DNA of 35,605 nt, taken from contig JAHIWM010000168.1 of the NCBI GenBank assembly GCA_018815765.1, forward strand, positions 1 to 35,605. Direction: 5' to 3'. Positions 18,202 through 27,100 of the stretch are shown here, piece after piece (the first letter of the stretch is position 1; each line of letters begins with the position of its first letter). Made by a program: the position numbers and the translations under genes. The notes beneath the pieces are model-generated. The model was not told the origin of the DNA. It did no database searches and saw nothing but the letters and a program-made list of their open reading frames with translations. This stretch comes from Gammaproteobacteria bacterium (GTDB lineage: Bacteria > Pseudomonadota > Gammaproteobacteria > Enterobacterales > Alteromonadaceae).

Positions 18202-18209
18202 GAGATGCT

Positions 18210-19490
18210 ATGAACTCCATTTTTTCCCGCAAAGAAGTTAAGGCTGATCATCCCATTCAGCAACTGCAGCGTTTTCGCTGGGTTTTGATTGCCTTAGAAC
18301 TGTTCGCCAGCCTGATAGGTTATCTGCTTGAATACCCTATCCATAGCTGGAGCCTGCTGTGTTTTGTGATTGCAGTGCATGTATTCACCAATATAAGTCT
18401 GAAACTCTGGCGCGGCGACAAAGGCTCTGAACAACGTTTTATCGCCATCAGTATTTTGATTGATCTCTTTATGATCACAGCGCTGCTGGCCATGACAGGA
18501 GGCGCCAGCAATGGTTTTGTCGCTATTTTATTGTTGCCTGTTGCTGTCACTGCAGTGTTGTTTTCTGCGCTTCCCAGCTACCTGATGGCCATTCTGGCTA
18601 TTGGCTGTTATAGCCTGTTGCTGCAAGTTCCACTTACCACTGATGCCCATGCGATGCACCAGCATCATAGCGTTGAGCCAGCGGGCACAGAACCTTTTAG
18701 CCAACATATCAGCCAGATGTGGTGGGCTTTTAGCTTTAGCGCTTTTATTGTCAGCTGGTTTATCAGCGCCCAAACTCAACGCATTCGTACCACTTCAGCA
18801 CAACTGACCACACTGCAACAAAAACAACTACAGCATGAGCAAGTGCTGGCTGTCGCCACTTATGCTGCCAATGCAGCTCACGATTTAGCCACACCACTGC
18901 AAAACCTGGTGCTGCTGACTGACGAACTGACTGAACAACAACAAGACCCAGCTTTAGCCGCCGATCTGCGTCAGCAATTACAGCGTTGCCAGCAGATAGT
19001 GCAACAGCTTCGCACTAATGCTCAGCAACTGCGAAAAGGTGAACTACAGTCTCAGCCTTTGTATAACGCTATAGAGCACAGTATTCAGCTCTGGCTGGTC
19101 AGCAGGCCTGAAATTAGCATGGAGCAACACTTCAGCAGCGATCAGTCGCCTTTAACAGTCACCGACAGCATCAGTCTGGCAGCCGCTTTATTTAATATTC
19201 TGGATAATGCAGCTGATGCCAGTTTGCAAAATAAAGAACCAAAGTTAAGCCTGACCATGCAGCAACTTAACAGCCAGTTGGAGCTACAAATCCGCGATTA
19301 TGGCCCAGGTTTACCGGATAAAGATTTGGCGCAGTTGGGCAAAAGACCACACCAAAGTGAACAGGGTTTAGGTTTAGGCCAATTTCTGGCTAATGTGTCT
19401 ATAGATAGTTTAGGTGGCAAAGTGGAACGGGAAAATTGTGCAGCAACAGGCGTGTTAACCCGTATTGTTTTCAACGGTACGCCGCTATGA
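18210..19490 (+). CDS. RegB/PrrB-like redox sensor histidine kinase
   Basis: 426 residues. Six hydrophobic helices (about residues 22-190) form the membrane sensor, including TGGASNGF (96-103), which matches the GGxxNPF quinone-site motif of RegB/PrrB with Pro replaced by Gly. His224 lies in NAAHDLATPLQN. The ATPase domain has N box LFNILDNAADAS, G1 RDYGPGLP and G2 QGLGLGQFLA. The redox cysteine found in Rhodobacter RegB near the H box is not seen; the only nearby Cys is after it (LQRCQQ). It overlaps the regulator gene by 4 nt (ATGA). In relatives the pair (RegBA, PrrBA, RoxSR) controls respiration in response to redox state. Confidence 0.88.
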   Translation: MNSIFSRKEVKADHPIQQLQRFRWVLIALELFASLIGYLLEYPIHSWSLLCFVIAVHVFTNISLKLWRGDKGSEQRFIAISILIDLFMITALLAMTGGASNGFVAILLLPVAVTAVLFSALPSYLMAILAIGCYSLLLQVPLTTDAHAMHQHHSVEPAGTEPFSQHISQMWWAFSFSAFIVSWFISAQTQRIRTTSAQLTTLQQKQLQHEQVLAVATYAANAAHDLATPLQNLVLLTDELTEQQQDPALAADLRQQLQRCQQIVQQLRTNAQQLRKGELQSQPLYNAIEHSIQLWLVSRPEISMEQHFSSDQSPLTVTDSISLAAALFNILDNAADASLQNKEPKLSLTMQQLNSQLELQIRDYGPGLPDKDLAQLGKRPHQSEQGLGLGQFLANVSIDSLGGKVERENCAATGVLTRIVFNGTPL

Positions 19491-19999
19491 AACTGGTGTT
19501 ACTGGATGATGATGTCACCTTAACCCGCACTTTATGTCGCAGGTTGGAAGGTTTAGGTCATCAGGTAAAAAGCTATAACGAGGCCGTAAGCCCGGACTTA
19601 TTAGTGGCAGAACAGGCCGATTGTTACCTGCTGGATTTACGTTTTGGCACGGCCTCTGGTCTGGATTATGTAGCGCCACTACGACAACAACTGCCGTTCT
19701 GTCGCATTGTGTTACTGACTGGTTACGCCAGCATAACCACAGCAGTACAGGCGGTAAAAGCCGGGGCAGACGACTACCTGACCAAGCCTGTAGATTTCGC
19801 CACTTTAACTCAAGCGTTAAGTGGTCAAGGCAGCCAAACAGCAGCCAATGAAGCGGATGTTTTATCGACAGATCAGTTGGAATGGGAGCATATTCAACGG
19901 GTTCTGGAACAGCATCAGGGCAATATATCCCAGACCGCCAAAGCACTTGCGATGCACAGACGCACCTTGCAACGTAAACTACAAAAACACAGGCCCTGA
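19487..19999 (+). CDS. RegA/PrrA-like response regulator
   Basis: 170 residues from ATG 19487. The receiver domain has LDDD at the N-terminus, Asp50 in CYLLDLRF, Thr in LLTGYAS and Lys in DDYLTKPVDF. After a linker there is a Fis-type helix-turn-helix, HQGNISQTAKALAMHRRTLQRKLQ, the usual RegA/PrrA/ActR layout and length. It is co-translated with the kinase and is probably a global redox regulator of respiratory genes. Confidence 0.92.
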   Translation: MKLVLLDDDVTLTRTLCRRLEGLGHQVKSYNEAVSPDLLVAEQADCYLLDLRFGTASGLDYVAPLRQQLPFCRIVLLTGYASITTAVQAVKAGADDYLTKPVDFATLTQALSGQGSQTAANEADVLSTDQLEWEHIQRVLEQHQGNISQTAKALAMHRRTLQRKLQKHRP

Positions 20000-20005
20000 A
20001 TTCGC

Positions 20006-20040
20006 TTTACTTTTTCCTGTCAGCGGCTACAATACGCGCC
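20006..20040 (+). promoter_or_regulatory. Putative suhB promoter with GC-rich discriminator
   Basis: TTTACT (20006-20011), a 16-nt spacer and TACAAT (20028-20033) are followed by ACGCGCC. It lies directly after the RegA stop and about 40 nt before suhB. Confidence 0.5.
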
Positions 20041-20078
20041 GCTCTTTTGACTGTTCTTTATACAATAAGGTAATCGTT

Positions 20079-20882
20079 ATGCATCCGATGTTAAACATCG
20101 CAATTCGTGCTGCCCGCAGCGCAGGTAATGTCATCGCTAAAGCTTGTGGTCAGATGGACTTAGTTCAGACGACTCAGAAAGGCACCAATGACTTTGTGAC
20201 CAACATCGATAAAGAAGCAGAACAGGCCATAGTGCATGTTTTACGTAAGTCATTCCCGGATCACGATATTATCGGTGAAGAGAACGGCGAATATGGCAAC
20301 AACAATAGCGATTACCAGTGGATCATCGACCCGCTTGATGGCACCACAAACTTTATCAAAGGCATTCCTCACTTTGCTGTATCCATAGCTCTGCGTCATC
20401 AGGGCAAATTGGATCAAGCCGTGGTTTTTGACCCATTACGTGGTGAAGTATTCACAGCATCCCGTGGTGCAGGCGCCCAGTTAAACGGCCGTCGTATCCG
20501 TACCACCAATTTATCTGAATTAAACGGCGCTATTCTGGCGACAGGTTTCCCGTTTAAACATAAACACCATTTAGATGCGTACACTGAAACCTTTAAAACT
20601 CTGATGACTCAGGCCGCAGACGTACGTCGCACTGGTTCAGCAGCGCTGGATTTATGTTATGTCGCAGCAGGCCGTTTTGATGGTTTCTGGGAAATTGGTT
20701 TAAAGCCGTGGGATTTTGCTGCAGGCGAGCTGATTTTACGTGAAGCTGGTGGCTTAATCAGCGACTTCGCTGGTGGTAACAACTACCTGCGCAGCGGCAA
20801 CATAGTTGCAGGCAGTCCAAAAGTATTAGGCGCCATGTTAAAAGGCATGCGTCCACATTTAACAGAAGCTCTGTTGAAGTAA
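20079..20882 (+). CDS. suhB: Inositol-1-monophosphatase family protein SuhB
   Basis: 267 residues from ATG 20079, equal to E. coli SuhB; AAGG lies 8 nt upstream. It is a metal-dependent phosphatase with GEENGEY, the DPLDGTTN motif (84-91) and WDFAAGELILREAGG. SuhB has inositol monophosphatase activity and also binds the Nus antitermination complex on rRNA operons. It is probably monocistronic, with its own promoter and the hairpin at 20889 as terminator. The same frame extends upstream through the regulator gene, but that is not coding. Confidence 0.95.
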   Translation: MHPMLNIAIRAARSAGNVIAKACGQMDLVQTTQKGTNDFVTNIDKEAEQAIVHVLRKSFPDHDIIGEENGEYGNNNSDYQWIIDPLDGTTNFIKGIPHFAVSIALRHQGKLDQAVVFDPLRGEVFTASRGAGAQLNGRRIRTTNLSELNGAILATGFPFKHKHHLDAYTETFKTLMTQAADVRRTGSAALDLCYVAAGRFDGFWEIGLKPWDFAAGELILREAGGLISDFAGGNNYLRSGNIVAGSPKVLGAMLKGMRPHLTEALLK

Positions 20883-20888
20883 TACGAT

Positions 20889-20940
20889 AAGGGTCAGATC
20901 AAGATTTGCGTAGCAAATTTGCTCTGACCCTTTGTTTTTT
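20889..20940 (+). terminator. GGGTCAGA-family hairpin acting as suhB terminator
   Basis: Outer arms AAGGGTCAGA (20889-20898) and TCTGACCCTT (20923-20932) enclose an inner stem ATTTGC/GCAAAT, followed by TTTGTTTTTTT. It lies between the convergent suhB and rhodanese genes and shares its outer arms with the hairpins at 5478 and 27470. Confidence 0.8.
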
Positions 20941-20956
20941 TAACTGAATTTTCAAT

Positions 20957-21331
20957 TCAAATCTGCGGCTTAGTCAAAGGCAAACCCGCATTGACCCAGG
21001 CTGTATAACCACCCGCTAAACTCCAGACATCCTGATAACCCATTTTCTGCAGCATATCACCCGCCAAAGCCGAACGAAAACCACCACCACAATACAAAAT
21101 CAGCGTTTGTTGTTTATCCTGCACAGCTTTTTCCACATCCCGCTCAATCACGCCTTTGCCCAAATGAATAGCAGCAGGCAAATGCCCGGCCAGCCACTCG
21201 AGATCTTCCCGCACATCCACCAGCACATAAGGGGTCGGAAACTGCTGCAAATCAGCAATAGTCAGCTCTTTCACCCTGCTTTTGGCATCTTCAACTACAG
21301 CGAGAAAGCCCGGAGAATGTTGTTTGGACAT
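20957..21331 (-). CDS. Rhodanese-like domain protein
   Basis: 124 residues from ATG 21331 (AGAAGG 5-6 nt upstream); an in-frame ATG at 21361 has poorer support. It is a single rhodanese domain with DVREDLEWLAGHLPAAIHLGKG and active-site Cys81 in CGGGFRSA. It probably transfers sulfane sulfur or senses sulfur/redox state in the cytoplasm, as no signal peptide is present. The six-residue active-site loop fits sulfur transfer rather than arsenate or phosphatase chemistry. It is convergent with suhB. Confidence 0.85.
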   Translation of the reverse strand: MSKQHSPGFLAVVEDAKSRVKELTIADLQQFPTPYVLVDVREDLEWLAGHLPAAIHLGKGVIERDVEKAVQDKQQTLILYCGGGFRSALAGDMLQKMGYQDVWSLAGGYTAWVNAGLPLTKPQI

Positions 21332-21661
21332 AAAAACCTTCTTGTAATTACATTTAGCCACTGTTTTTAATCAATGGCAGCGTCAGTTAAATCAATATAA
21401 AACGAAGCTACCTCTTTTCCCCCTTAGCCGCAAGCCGTTCAAAAATGGGGGGCCAAGGTTTTAAGACGAGGAGTGTTTGAGGGAGGAGCGTTAGCGACGA
21501 ACGAGTTGCCGAGTCGCCTTGGACGCACGTTTTTGAGCGGGCTTTCGCAGCGGCCAGGGTCGCCTTTTCTTTGCGCCACTTTCTTTTGGCGACGCAAAAG
21601 AAAGCTGCTCGCCAACGGCGAAAGCGTTTTAACTCAGCATCAATCTGCTGCTAGATTAGAA
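21332..21661. repeat. Intergenic repeat-like element with hairpin
   Basis: 330 nt without a credible gene. From about 21451 the sequence has the look of a dispersed intergenic repeat (GAGGAGCGTTAGCGACGAAC, GAGTTGCCGAGTCGCCTTGG, then GCCTTTTCTTTGCGCCACTT). I recall similar stretches scattered in gammaproteobacterial genomes. CTTTCTTTTG (21579-21588) and CAAAAGAAAG (21595-21604) form a perfect 10-bp stem. A plus-strand open frame here (21473-21667) is low-complexity, Arg-rich and lacks a ribosome site. Confidence 0.5.
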
Positions 21662-22231
21662 CTATAAAATCCTAATCCATACCAACTGACATGGCTCCAC
21701 ACCGGCTTTAATCTGCAACTCACCCGCCTCAGCTGTGCATAACAAACTTTGCCCTGCTTCCAGCTGATAGCTCTGCTCTTTGAAACTCAGCTGAAGCTGA
21801 CCAGAAACCAGATATAACAAAGATTCATTGGCCAGAGTTAAAGATAAGGGTTCAGTCACAGACAATACCTGCAAGCTGGCTTTTACATCAGCGCGCCTGG
21901 TCATCAGATTAAAATCCCGCACTGGCCCGTCTATTAAGCTGCAGTCAATTTCGGTTTCACCGGCAAAAGCAAAAGGTACTAAGGCTTTATCCAGCACTAC
22001 AGTGTGCTCTGCAGCTCCATGCAGACAAAAACCTTCGCCTTGTAGCAGCATAATAATGCGGTCGGTTTGTTCAAAACGAGAAAAAGGACCATCGCTAGCG
22101 ACTTCAGCTATGGATACACGCCAGCGCATACCGGCATTGTCGTCAGAACGGGCGAGCTGATGGGTAATGCCGCCGCCATTTTTCCAGGTTTGGGTTTGCC
22201 ATTGGTTGGGGGAGATAAGTTGTAGCGCCAT
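21662..22231 (-). CDS. HutD/Ves family cupin protein
   Basis: 189 residues. A bicupin-like beta barrel with the family start WKNGGGITHQLARS, then MRWRVSIAEVASDGPFSRF, DRIIMLLQGEG and FNLMTRR. HutD proteins are found with histidine-utilisation genes and are thought to tune that pathway; the E. coli relative is the cold-induced Ves. No hut gene is near, so the exact role is open. AGGAAG lies upstream on the minus strand, overlapping the position expected for a weak ribosome site. Confidence 0.85.
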   Translation of the reverse strand: MALQLISPNQWQTQTWKNGGGITHQLARSDDNAGMRWRVSIAEVASDGPFSRFEQTDRIIMLLQGEGFCLHGAAEHTVVLDKALVPFAFAGETEIDCSLIDGPVRDFNLMTRRADVKASLQVLSVTEPLSLTLANESLLYLVSGQLQLSFKEQSYQLEAGQSLLCTAEAGELQIKAGVEPCQLVWIRIL

Positions 22232-22307
22232 AGGAAGAACTTAAAAGCTATGTAAAGTGGCTTATCTTAGGCGTACTGCAACTATGACAAAAGGGCCTGC
22301 CATAAAT

Positions 22308-22336
22308 AAAAAACGCCCCTTTGCAGCGAGGCGTAA
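22308..22336 (-). terminator. Weak terminator after the PAS-GGDEF gene
   Basis: On the minus strand ACGCC pairs with GGCGT (22334-22330 with 22317-22313) and is followed by TTTTTATTTAT. The stem is short and its loop long. Confidence 0.4.
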
Positions 22337-22407
22337 AACAATCAGCAGTTTTTGTTGAGGCGAGAATACGAAGTCAACGAAGCTGCGGCTTCAAGTACGA
22401 CGGGCAA

Positions 22408-23499
22408 TTAACAACTACTATTAATACAATCCCGCCCTTCTGCTTTAGCCCGATACAAAGCCGTGTCAGCAGCACATAACATGGCGAAGGAGGTGCGGAA
22501 CTGGCCGTTGATTTCACTGGCAATGCCCTGACTGACGCTAACGCATAAATCTTCTGGCAGGCCTTGTTCACAGAAATTCAGCTGACGCACATAGTGCTGC
22601 ACTCTTAACGCCACAGCTTTGGCCATAGTCTCGTCGTGGTAAGGCAGAATAAGCGCAAATTCTTCACCACCATAACGGGCCGCTAAACCCTGACCGCGGG
22701 GAAGAGCCAATGAAATTGCTGCGGCAATACGGCGTAAACATTCGTCGCCCTGAATATGGCCGTATTGATCATTAAACTGCTTAAAGTGATCCACATCGAC
22801 AATCAACACGCTGACAGGGTTTTGCTTGCGGCTACATTCTTCCCAGTATTGCTGCAGCATTTCTTCAAAATGACGGCGATTGGCTAAGGCCGTTAATGGG
22901 TCAGTAGAAGCCAGCGTATGCAATTTGTAACATTCGGCTTTGTAAGAGGACAAATCACGTATCACAATCACCAGCAATGGATCATCTGAAGGTAGATAAG
23001 ACACAGACAGCTCAATATCTTTGATATCACCATTGGCGCTAATAATAGCCATTTCAGCCGGGTTCTGTTGCTGCGACAACACACCACGACGGCCCATATC
23101 AACCAGGCTGTGATAATGCTGCTGATAACGTTTGACTAAAAAGTCTGGCCAGCAATGACCACGTAAAGCGCCCTGGGTATGACCCAAAAACTGCGCTGCT
23201 TTGCTGTTGATGCAAACAATCTTGCCGCTGGAATTGACCACTAACACAGCTTCAGACAAATACTCAATCAAAGCAGGTAAAGACTCAAGATGAGGTACCG
23301 CATAACCACCAGCACCAGAAAAATCGATCCGGCTTACATCGTTGCGGTTATAAAGCGAAGGGTTCAACTCGGCACCACTGCCATTCGCTTCACTCACTGG
23401 TGCAGAAGTTAAATATAATCTTTTACGTTGTGTTGAACCTGTCATAGGTCTGTGCTCCATAAGCCCTTGTACCGACGCATTACTGCGTTTACTGAGCAT
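22408..23499 (-). CDS. PAS domain diguanylate cyclase
   Basis: 363 residues. A PAS domain (about 72-185; EAVLVVNSSGKIVCINSKAAQFLGH) precedes a full GGDEF domain (about 195-360): DPLTALANRRHF, metal site DVDHFKQFNDQYGH and active-site RYGGEEF (GGEEF at 277-281). This should make cyclic di-GMP. The product-inhibition RxxD motif expected five residues before GGEEF reads RGQG, so feedback control appears lost. No transmembrane helix, so the sensor is cytoplasmic. The start is uncertain: ATG 23499 lacks a good ribosome site and ATG 23460 (MEHRPMTG) has AAGGG just upstream. Confidence 0.9.
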   Translation of the reverse strand: MLSKRSNASVQGLMEHRPMTGSTQRKRLYLTSAPVSEANGSGAELNPSLYNRNDVSRIDFSGAGGYAVPHLESLPALIEYLSEAVLVVNSSGKIVCINSKAAQFLGHTQGALRGHCWPDFLVKRYQQHYHSLVDMGRRGVLSQQQNPAEMAIISANGDIKDIELSVSYLPSDDPLLVIVIRDLSSYKAECYKLHTLASTDPLTALANRRHFEEMLQQYWEECSRKQNPVSVLIVDVDHFKQFNDQYGHIQGDECLRRIAAAISLALPRGQGLAARYGGEEFALILPYHDETMAKAVALRVQHYVRQLNFCEQGLPEDLCVSVSQGIASEINGQFRTSFAMLCAADTALYRAKAEGRDCINSSC

Positions 23500-23590
23500 G
23501 ACTTTAGAACTTATGGAAAAAACAAACCTTCCGGCAACCTTCTGATTTAAGTTATTGAATTTAAATAAAATTATTTTTATCTAAAAATTT

Positions 23591-23616
23591 AAAAAGCCCC
23601 ATCAAGGGGCTTTTAA
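23591..23616 (-). terminator. Terminator after the DP-EP-like gene
   Basis: AAAAGCCCC and GGGGCTTTT pair over 9 bp around a 5-nt loop. On the minus strand the stem ends in TTTTTAAATTTTTAG. It lies about 80 nt after the stop of the small gene at 23695. Confidence 0.8.
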
Positions 23617-23694
23617 ACGAAGAGCTACTTAATGCTAAAGGTGTTAAATACTTAATTAGATCCAGCGTTTAGCACCAAATAACCAGAACCACTA

Positions 23695-24081
23695 TTAATA
23701 CTTAGGTGGTTCTTGACCTTTATTTATAACTTGTGGATCTGGGCTTAGCAGCAGCAAGCTATTGGTTGTATTAGTAAAAATCAACTGGAATTTAGTTGCC
23801 CCTGATACGCTGTCTTCATCAACCAGTACCAGTTCCTGACCATCTGCAGATACCTGAACTGAGTCAATAATATTGTCATAAGGGGTTAAAAAACCTGCGC
23901 CCATAAAAGCATAACCAGCAGAATTGACTAATTTATAGGTAATATCTTCACCACAAGTCACCACCACACTACCAGTGCAAACTTCACCATCCTGCAGATA
24001 AGTCACTTTAGGCTCCTGATTGGCATCCAGCGTAATCATGACTTCAATAATAGGGCCCTGAATTAAAGTTGTAGCGTTCAT
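23695..24081 (-). CDS. Small DP-EP family-like protein
   Basis: 128 residues with no signal peptide or membrane segment, and a beta-rich composition. AAGGA lies about 7 nt before the ATG. The C-terminal LLLLSPDPQVINKGQEPP, with its DP and EP dipeptides, and the length suggest the DP-EP family of uncharacterised small proteins; I am not certain. It has two cysteines (GEVCTGSVVVTCGED). It follows the large winged-helix/STAND gene by 36 nt on the same strand and is followed by a terminator, so the two form an operon and may act together. No biochemical function can be assigned. Confidence 0.65.
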   Translation of the reverse strand: MNATTLIQGPIIEVMITLDANQEPKVTYLQDGEVCTGSVVVTCGEDITYKLVNSAGYAFMGAGFLTPYDNIIDSVQVSADGQELVLVDEDSVSGATKFQLIFTNTTNSLLLLSPDPQVINKGQEPPKY

Positions 24082-24117
24082 AAATTTTCCTTGGTTTGAA
24101 ATTAACTAACAAAAAAA

Positions 24118-27100
24118 CTAAAAAGTACTGAGTACAATATTCGATTTCTGTAAAAGCTGTTGTAGTTCAGTATTTTGCTCCAATTCATTTAAACAATTTA
24201 AAGCATTGGCATAAGGCTGAACATGCTCTGGTCTTTTATCTTTTTGTTGCAGAGGCCACAACAAGCTTTTCGCTTTGGTGCAAGACAGCAGGCTTTTATC
24301 ATGCTGCAAGAGAGCTCTGTAATGCTGAGCTTGCAACAATTCTGTTTCTGCTAATGCGAGCGCTAACCTCTGATTCGCAGAGTCCGCAGCATAAGCCTCT
24401 TCGTAATAACTTAACGCCTGAGACGTCAATTCCACACTTTTTTGAAATTTCCCAAGAGTGCGGTAATAACGAGCGGATTCAAATACCCAGTGCATGTAAG
24501 CTGGCAAATAGCTTTTTTCATCGCCGTATTTTTCTTTATTTTTATCAAGTTCTTGCTTCAGTAACTCTGGGGTATAGCTTATACGTGGATCTCGCAACTG
24601 AGCATTTAATCTCATTAACCAAACCTTTTTATGAAATAAACTGCTCTGCCACACTTTATTGTTGGGGTCCTGCCCGACTACTTTTTTTAGTAATTCATGG
24701 GTCTGGTATACCTGTGTAAATGCCAGTTTGAATCTCCCCTGATGCTCATACATAGAAGCGAGATTAGAATAACTATGGAAAACCTTCTCTAGCATATAAG
24801 CATCGGATTTGGCTTCATTATTCATTCGTTCAAATTCAGCCTGAATTTGCTGATGCACGTTAATAGCTTTATTAATATCCCCTTTAGCTAAAGCAGCGCT
24901 GGCTAACCAGGAACGGGTATCTGCTATATCTGCAATTAAGGCGGTATTGGCAGGGTCTTTAGCTTTTGCCCATAATTTAAGATTCAGCGATTCATCAAAA
25001 AAAGCAGTGGCTTGTTCAAACTCTTGCAATTTCATAGCCAAAGAGCCTAAAGAGTTAGTGGCGTAAGATAATTCCATAAGGGCATCTACACTGTCGGGTG
25101 CTATTTTGTACATAGCCTGGCTATAGCTGTAATACAGCTCAAATTCTGGTTTAACGGCCAGCCAGTTATTTGCATCGTACTGAATTTGCCCTAACCAAAA
25201 GGCATTAGCGCCTAAGGTTTTTAAAAGTTCTAAATTATCTGGTTGCTCAGCAAGTACTGGTATCAGTTTGTCTCTGGCTGCTAATAAGGCCGTTTTGGCT
25301 TCATCGGTTTTACCCCGTGAATAAGCGACCTCCCCCATAGCTTCCAATGTTTGGCCATGTTGCAAGCGGGCCTGGGTACTTAGGTATTGGTCTTTTTCCG
25401 CATCAGAAAAGTCGCTGAAATACTCCAGCGCTTTATTGCTAATACCGTCTAATAAATCCATCCGGCCTATGCTGCGTAATTTGTCGGCAAAATCACCCAC
25501 CATAAAACCTAATAAACTTTCGGCGGCTAAACGTTTTTGCTGCGCTTGTTTTTCGGCTTCAAAACTTCGGAAGCTCATTAATACTGCAGTAAAAGTCAGC
25601 ACACAGAGTAAGGCAAAAGTTAAGCGCCTGCTGGTGCGTACTAATTTGGATCTTTTGCCTGAGGCCTGAATAAAGTCTTTTTCGTTGGCATCTAAAGTAA
25701 AAAAGCCGTTGTGCGCCAGTTGTTGCGCTTCGGCTAAAGGTTTGCCGTCGGCCAATAAATAGGCGCTGTGTTTATCTTCGGCCAGCCAGCGTTTGGTTAA
25801 ATGCTGCAAGCGGCTTTTTACACTTAAACTTTGATGATGTTCTGCTATCCAGGCTGTGGCTCTTGGCCAGCGCCTTAATAAAGCTTCGTGCGCTATGCTA
25901 AAACAAGGCACAGCATTTTGCAGGTGGGAGACAAATAAACGATGTTCCACCATAGCTTGGACTAAAGCGCGTTCAGCCTCATTTTGTAATTGTTGCCAGA
26001 GTGCTGTGCGGCTGGTGATGGACTGTTCGTCTTCACGTAAAGTTACCAGTAAAGATAAAACTCTGGGTAAACTGTCTTTTTCTGCTGTGCTTAACATGGC
26101 TATGGCCTGTTCGGCATTTTTACCTATAGCGCCTTCAATACCGCCTAAGTTTTTATAAACAGAAAACAGCAGCTGATTGCTATCGCTGCGCTGTAAATAC
26201 AATTCCTGCAAAGTGTATTGCAGCATAGGTAAAGCATCGGGATTGCTGGCTGCTTCGCTGCACAACAGCTCATCCAGCGGCACTGCTGTGTTTGGATCTA
26301 AGTCCCAGCTTAAATTGGCGGCTATGGCGGGCAGGCGGATCATTTGTAACAAATCGGACCTGCCGGGCGGTGCTAAGTCAAAATGAGCGCCACGGGCTTT
26401 GCCAGCCATCAAACTAGGGTAAGTAACTAATAAAGGATAAAACTCGTTACGACAGGCACTTAACACCACAACAGAACCTGAAGTCGCCAGTTGTTCCATC
26501 CGGTCGATAAACAACAGCCGTTCTTCTTCACTAAACAGCGGCGAAGATAACAGCACTTCAAGCCGGTCGATAAAAATGGCAAAACGGGATTTGCTTTCAT
26601 TTTGGTTTTGTAGCGCTTTTTTACAGCTTTGCAGCACCCAGTCCATCTGATGTTGTAATTTGTCTGCAAGCTGTTCAGCACTGCAGCCGTCAAATACGGG
26701 CTGCTCTGCAAGGTCCCAGTCGAGCAAAGCACTGGCCAGCTGTATCAATAATTGGCCTGGGGTCAGATCGGCTAAATCCAGGCTGCTGTACGACTCCACC
26801 TTGACGCCATTGTAGCCGCTGTTTTGCATCAGATTTGGCATTACGCCAGCATTGATTAACGAAGATTTACCGCTGCCGCTTGGGCCTAAGACTAAACAAA
26901 AGGCTCTGCCGTAGTGCACTTGCTGCGCTATACGTTCCAATAAGGTATCAATTTGACTGCCACGGCCAAAAAATACTTTGGCATAGCTGGCATCGTAAGC
27001 CTGCAAGCCAGGAAAAGGCGAACCGCCCTGCCAGCTTTGTGGTGTGGCACTTTCTTCCTGCCCCAATGGGAAAGTAACCTGAGCCAGGGTGCGGTAACCG

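Larger units (their letters stand above)
17957..18209. other. Intergenic region between sixA and the RegB-like kinase
   Basis: 253 nt. The open frames on the minus strand here lack ribosome sites and protein-like composition. It contains a sequence related to the purH-upstream repeat (18034-18061), a perfect -10 hexamer TATAAT (18159-18164) without a good -35, and a terminator-like hairpin (18177-18201). It might encode a small RNA or a leader; I cannot identify one. Confidence 0.45.

Noticed and set aside
17991-18263. Minus-strand frames of 75-90 codons upstream of sixA
   Set aside because: They run antisense across the start of the RegB-like gene and a terminator hairpin and resemble no protein family.
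19821-20078. 86-codon N-terminal extension of suhB
   Set aside because: It overlaps the regulator gene in another frame, and the internal ATG at 20079 gives the exact family length with a good ribosome site.
21473-21667. 64-codon plus-strand frame rich in Arg, Leu and Phe
   Set aside because: It lies in a repeat-like intergenic element with no credible ribosome site; such frames are a known by-product of these repeats.
26757-26769. GGGTCAGAT inside the STAND ATPase gene
   Set aside because: No complementary arm nearby; it is part of coding sequence, so probably chance.
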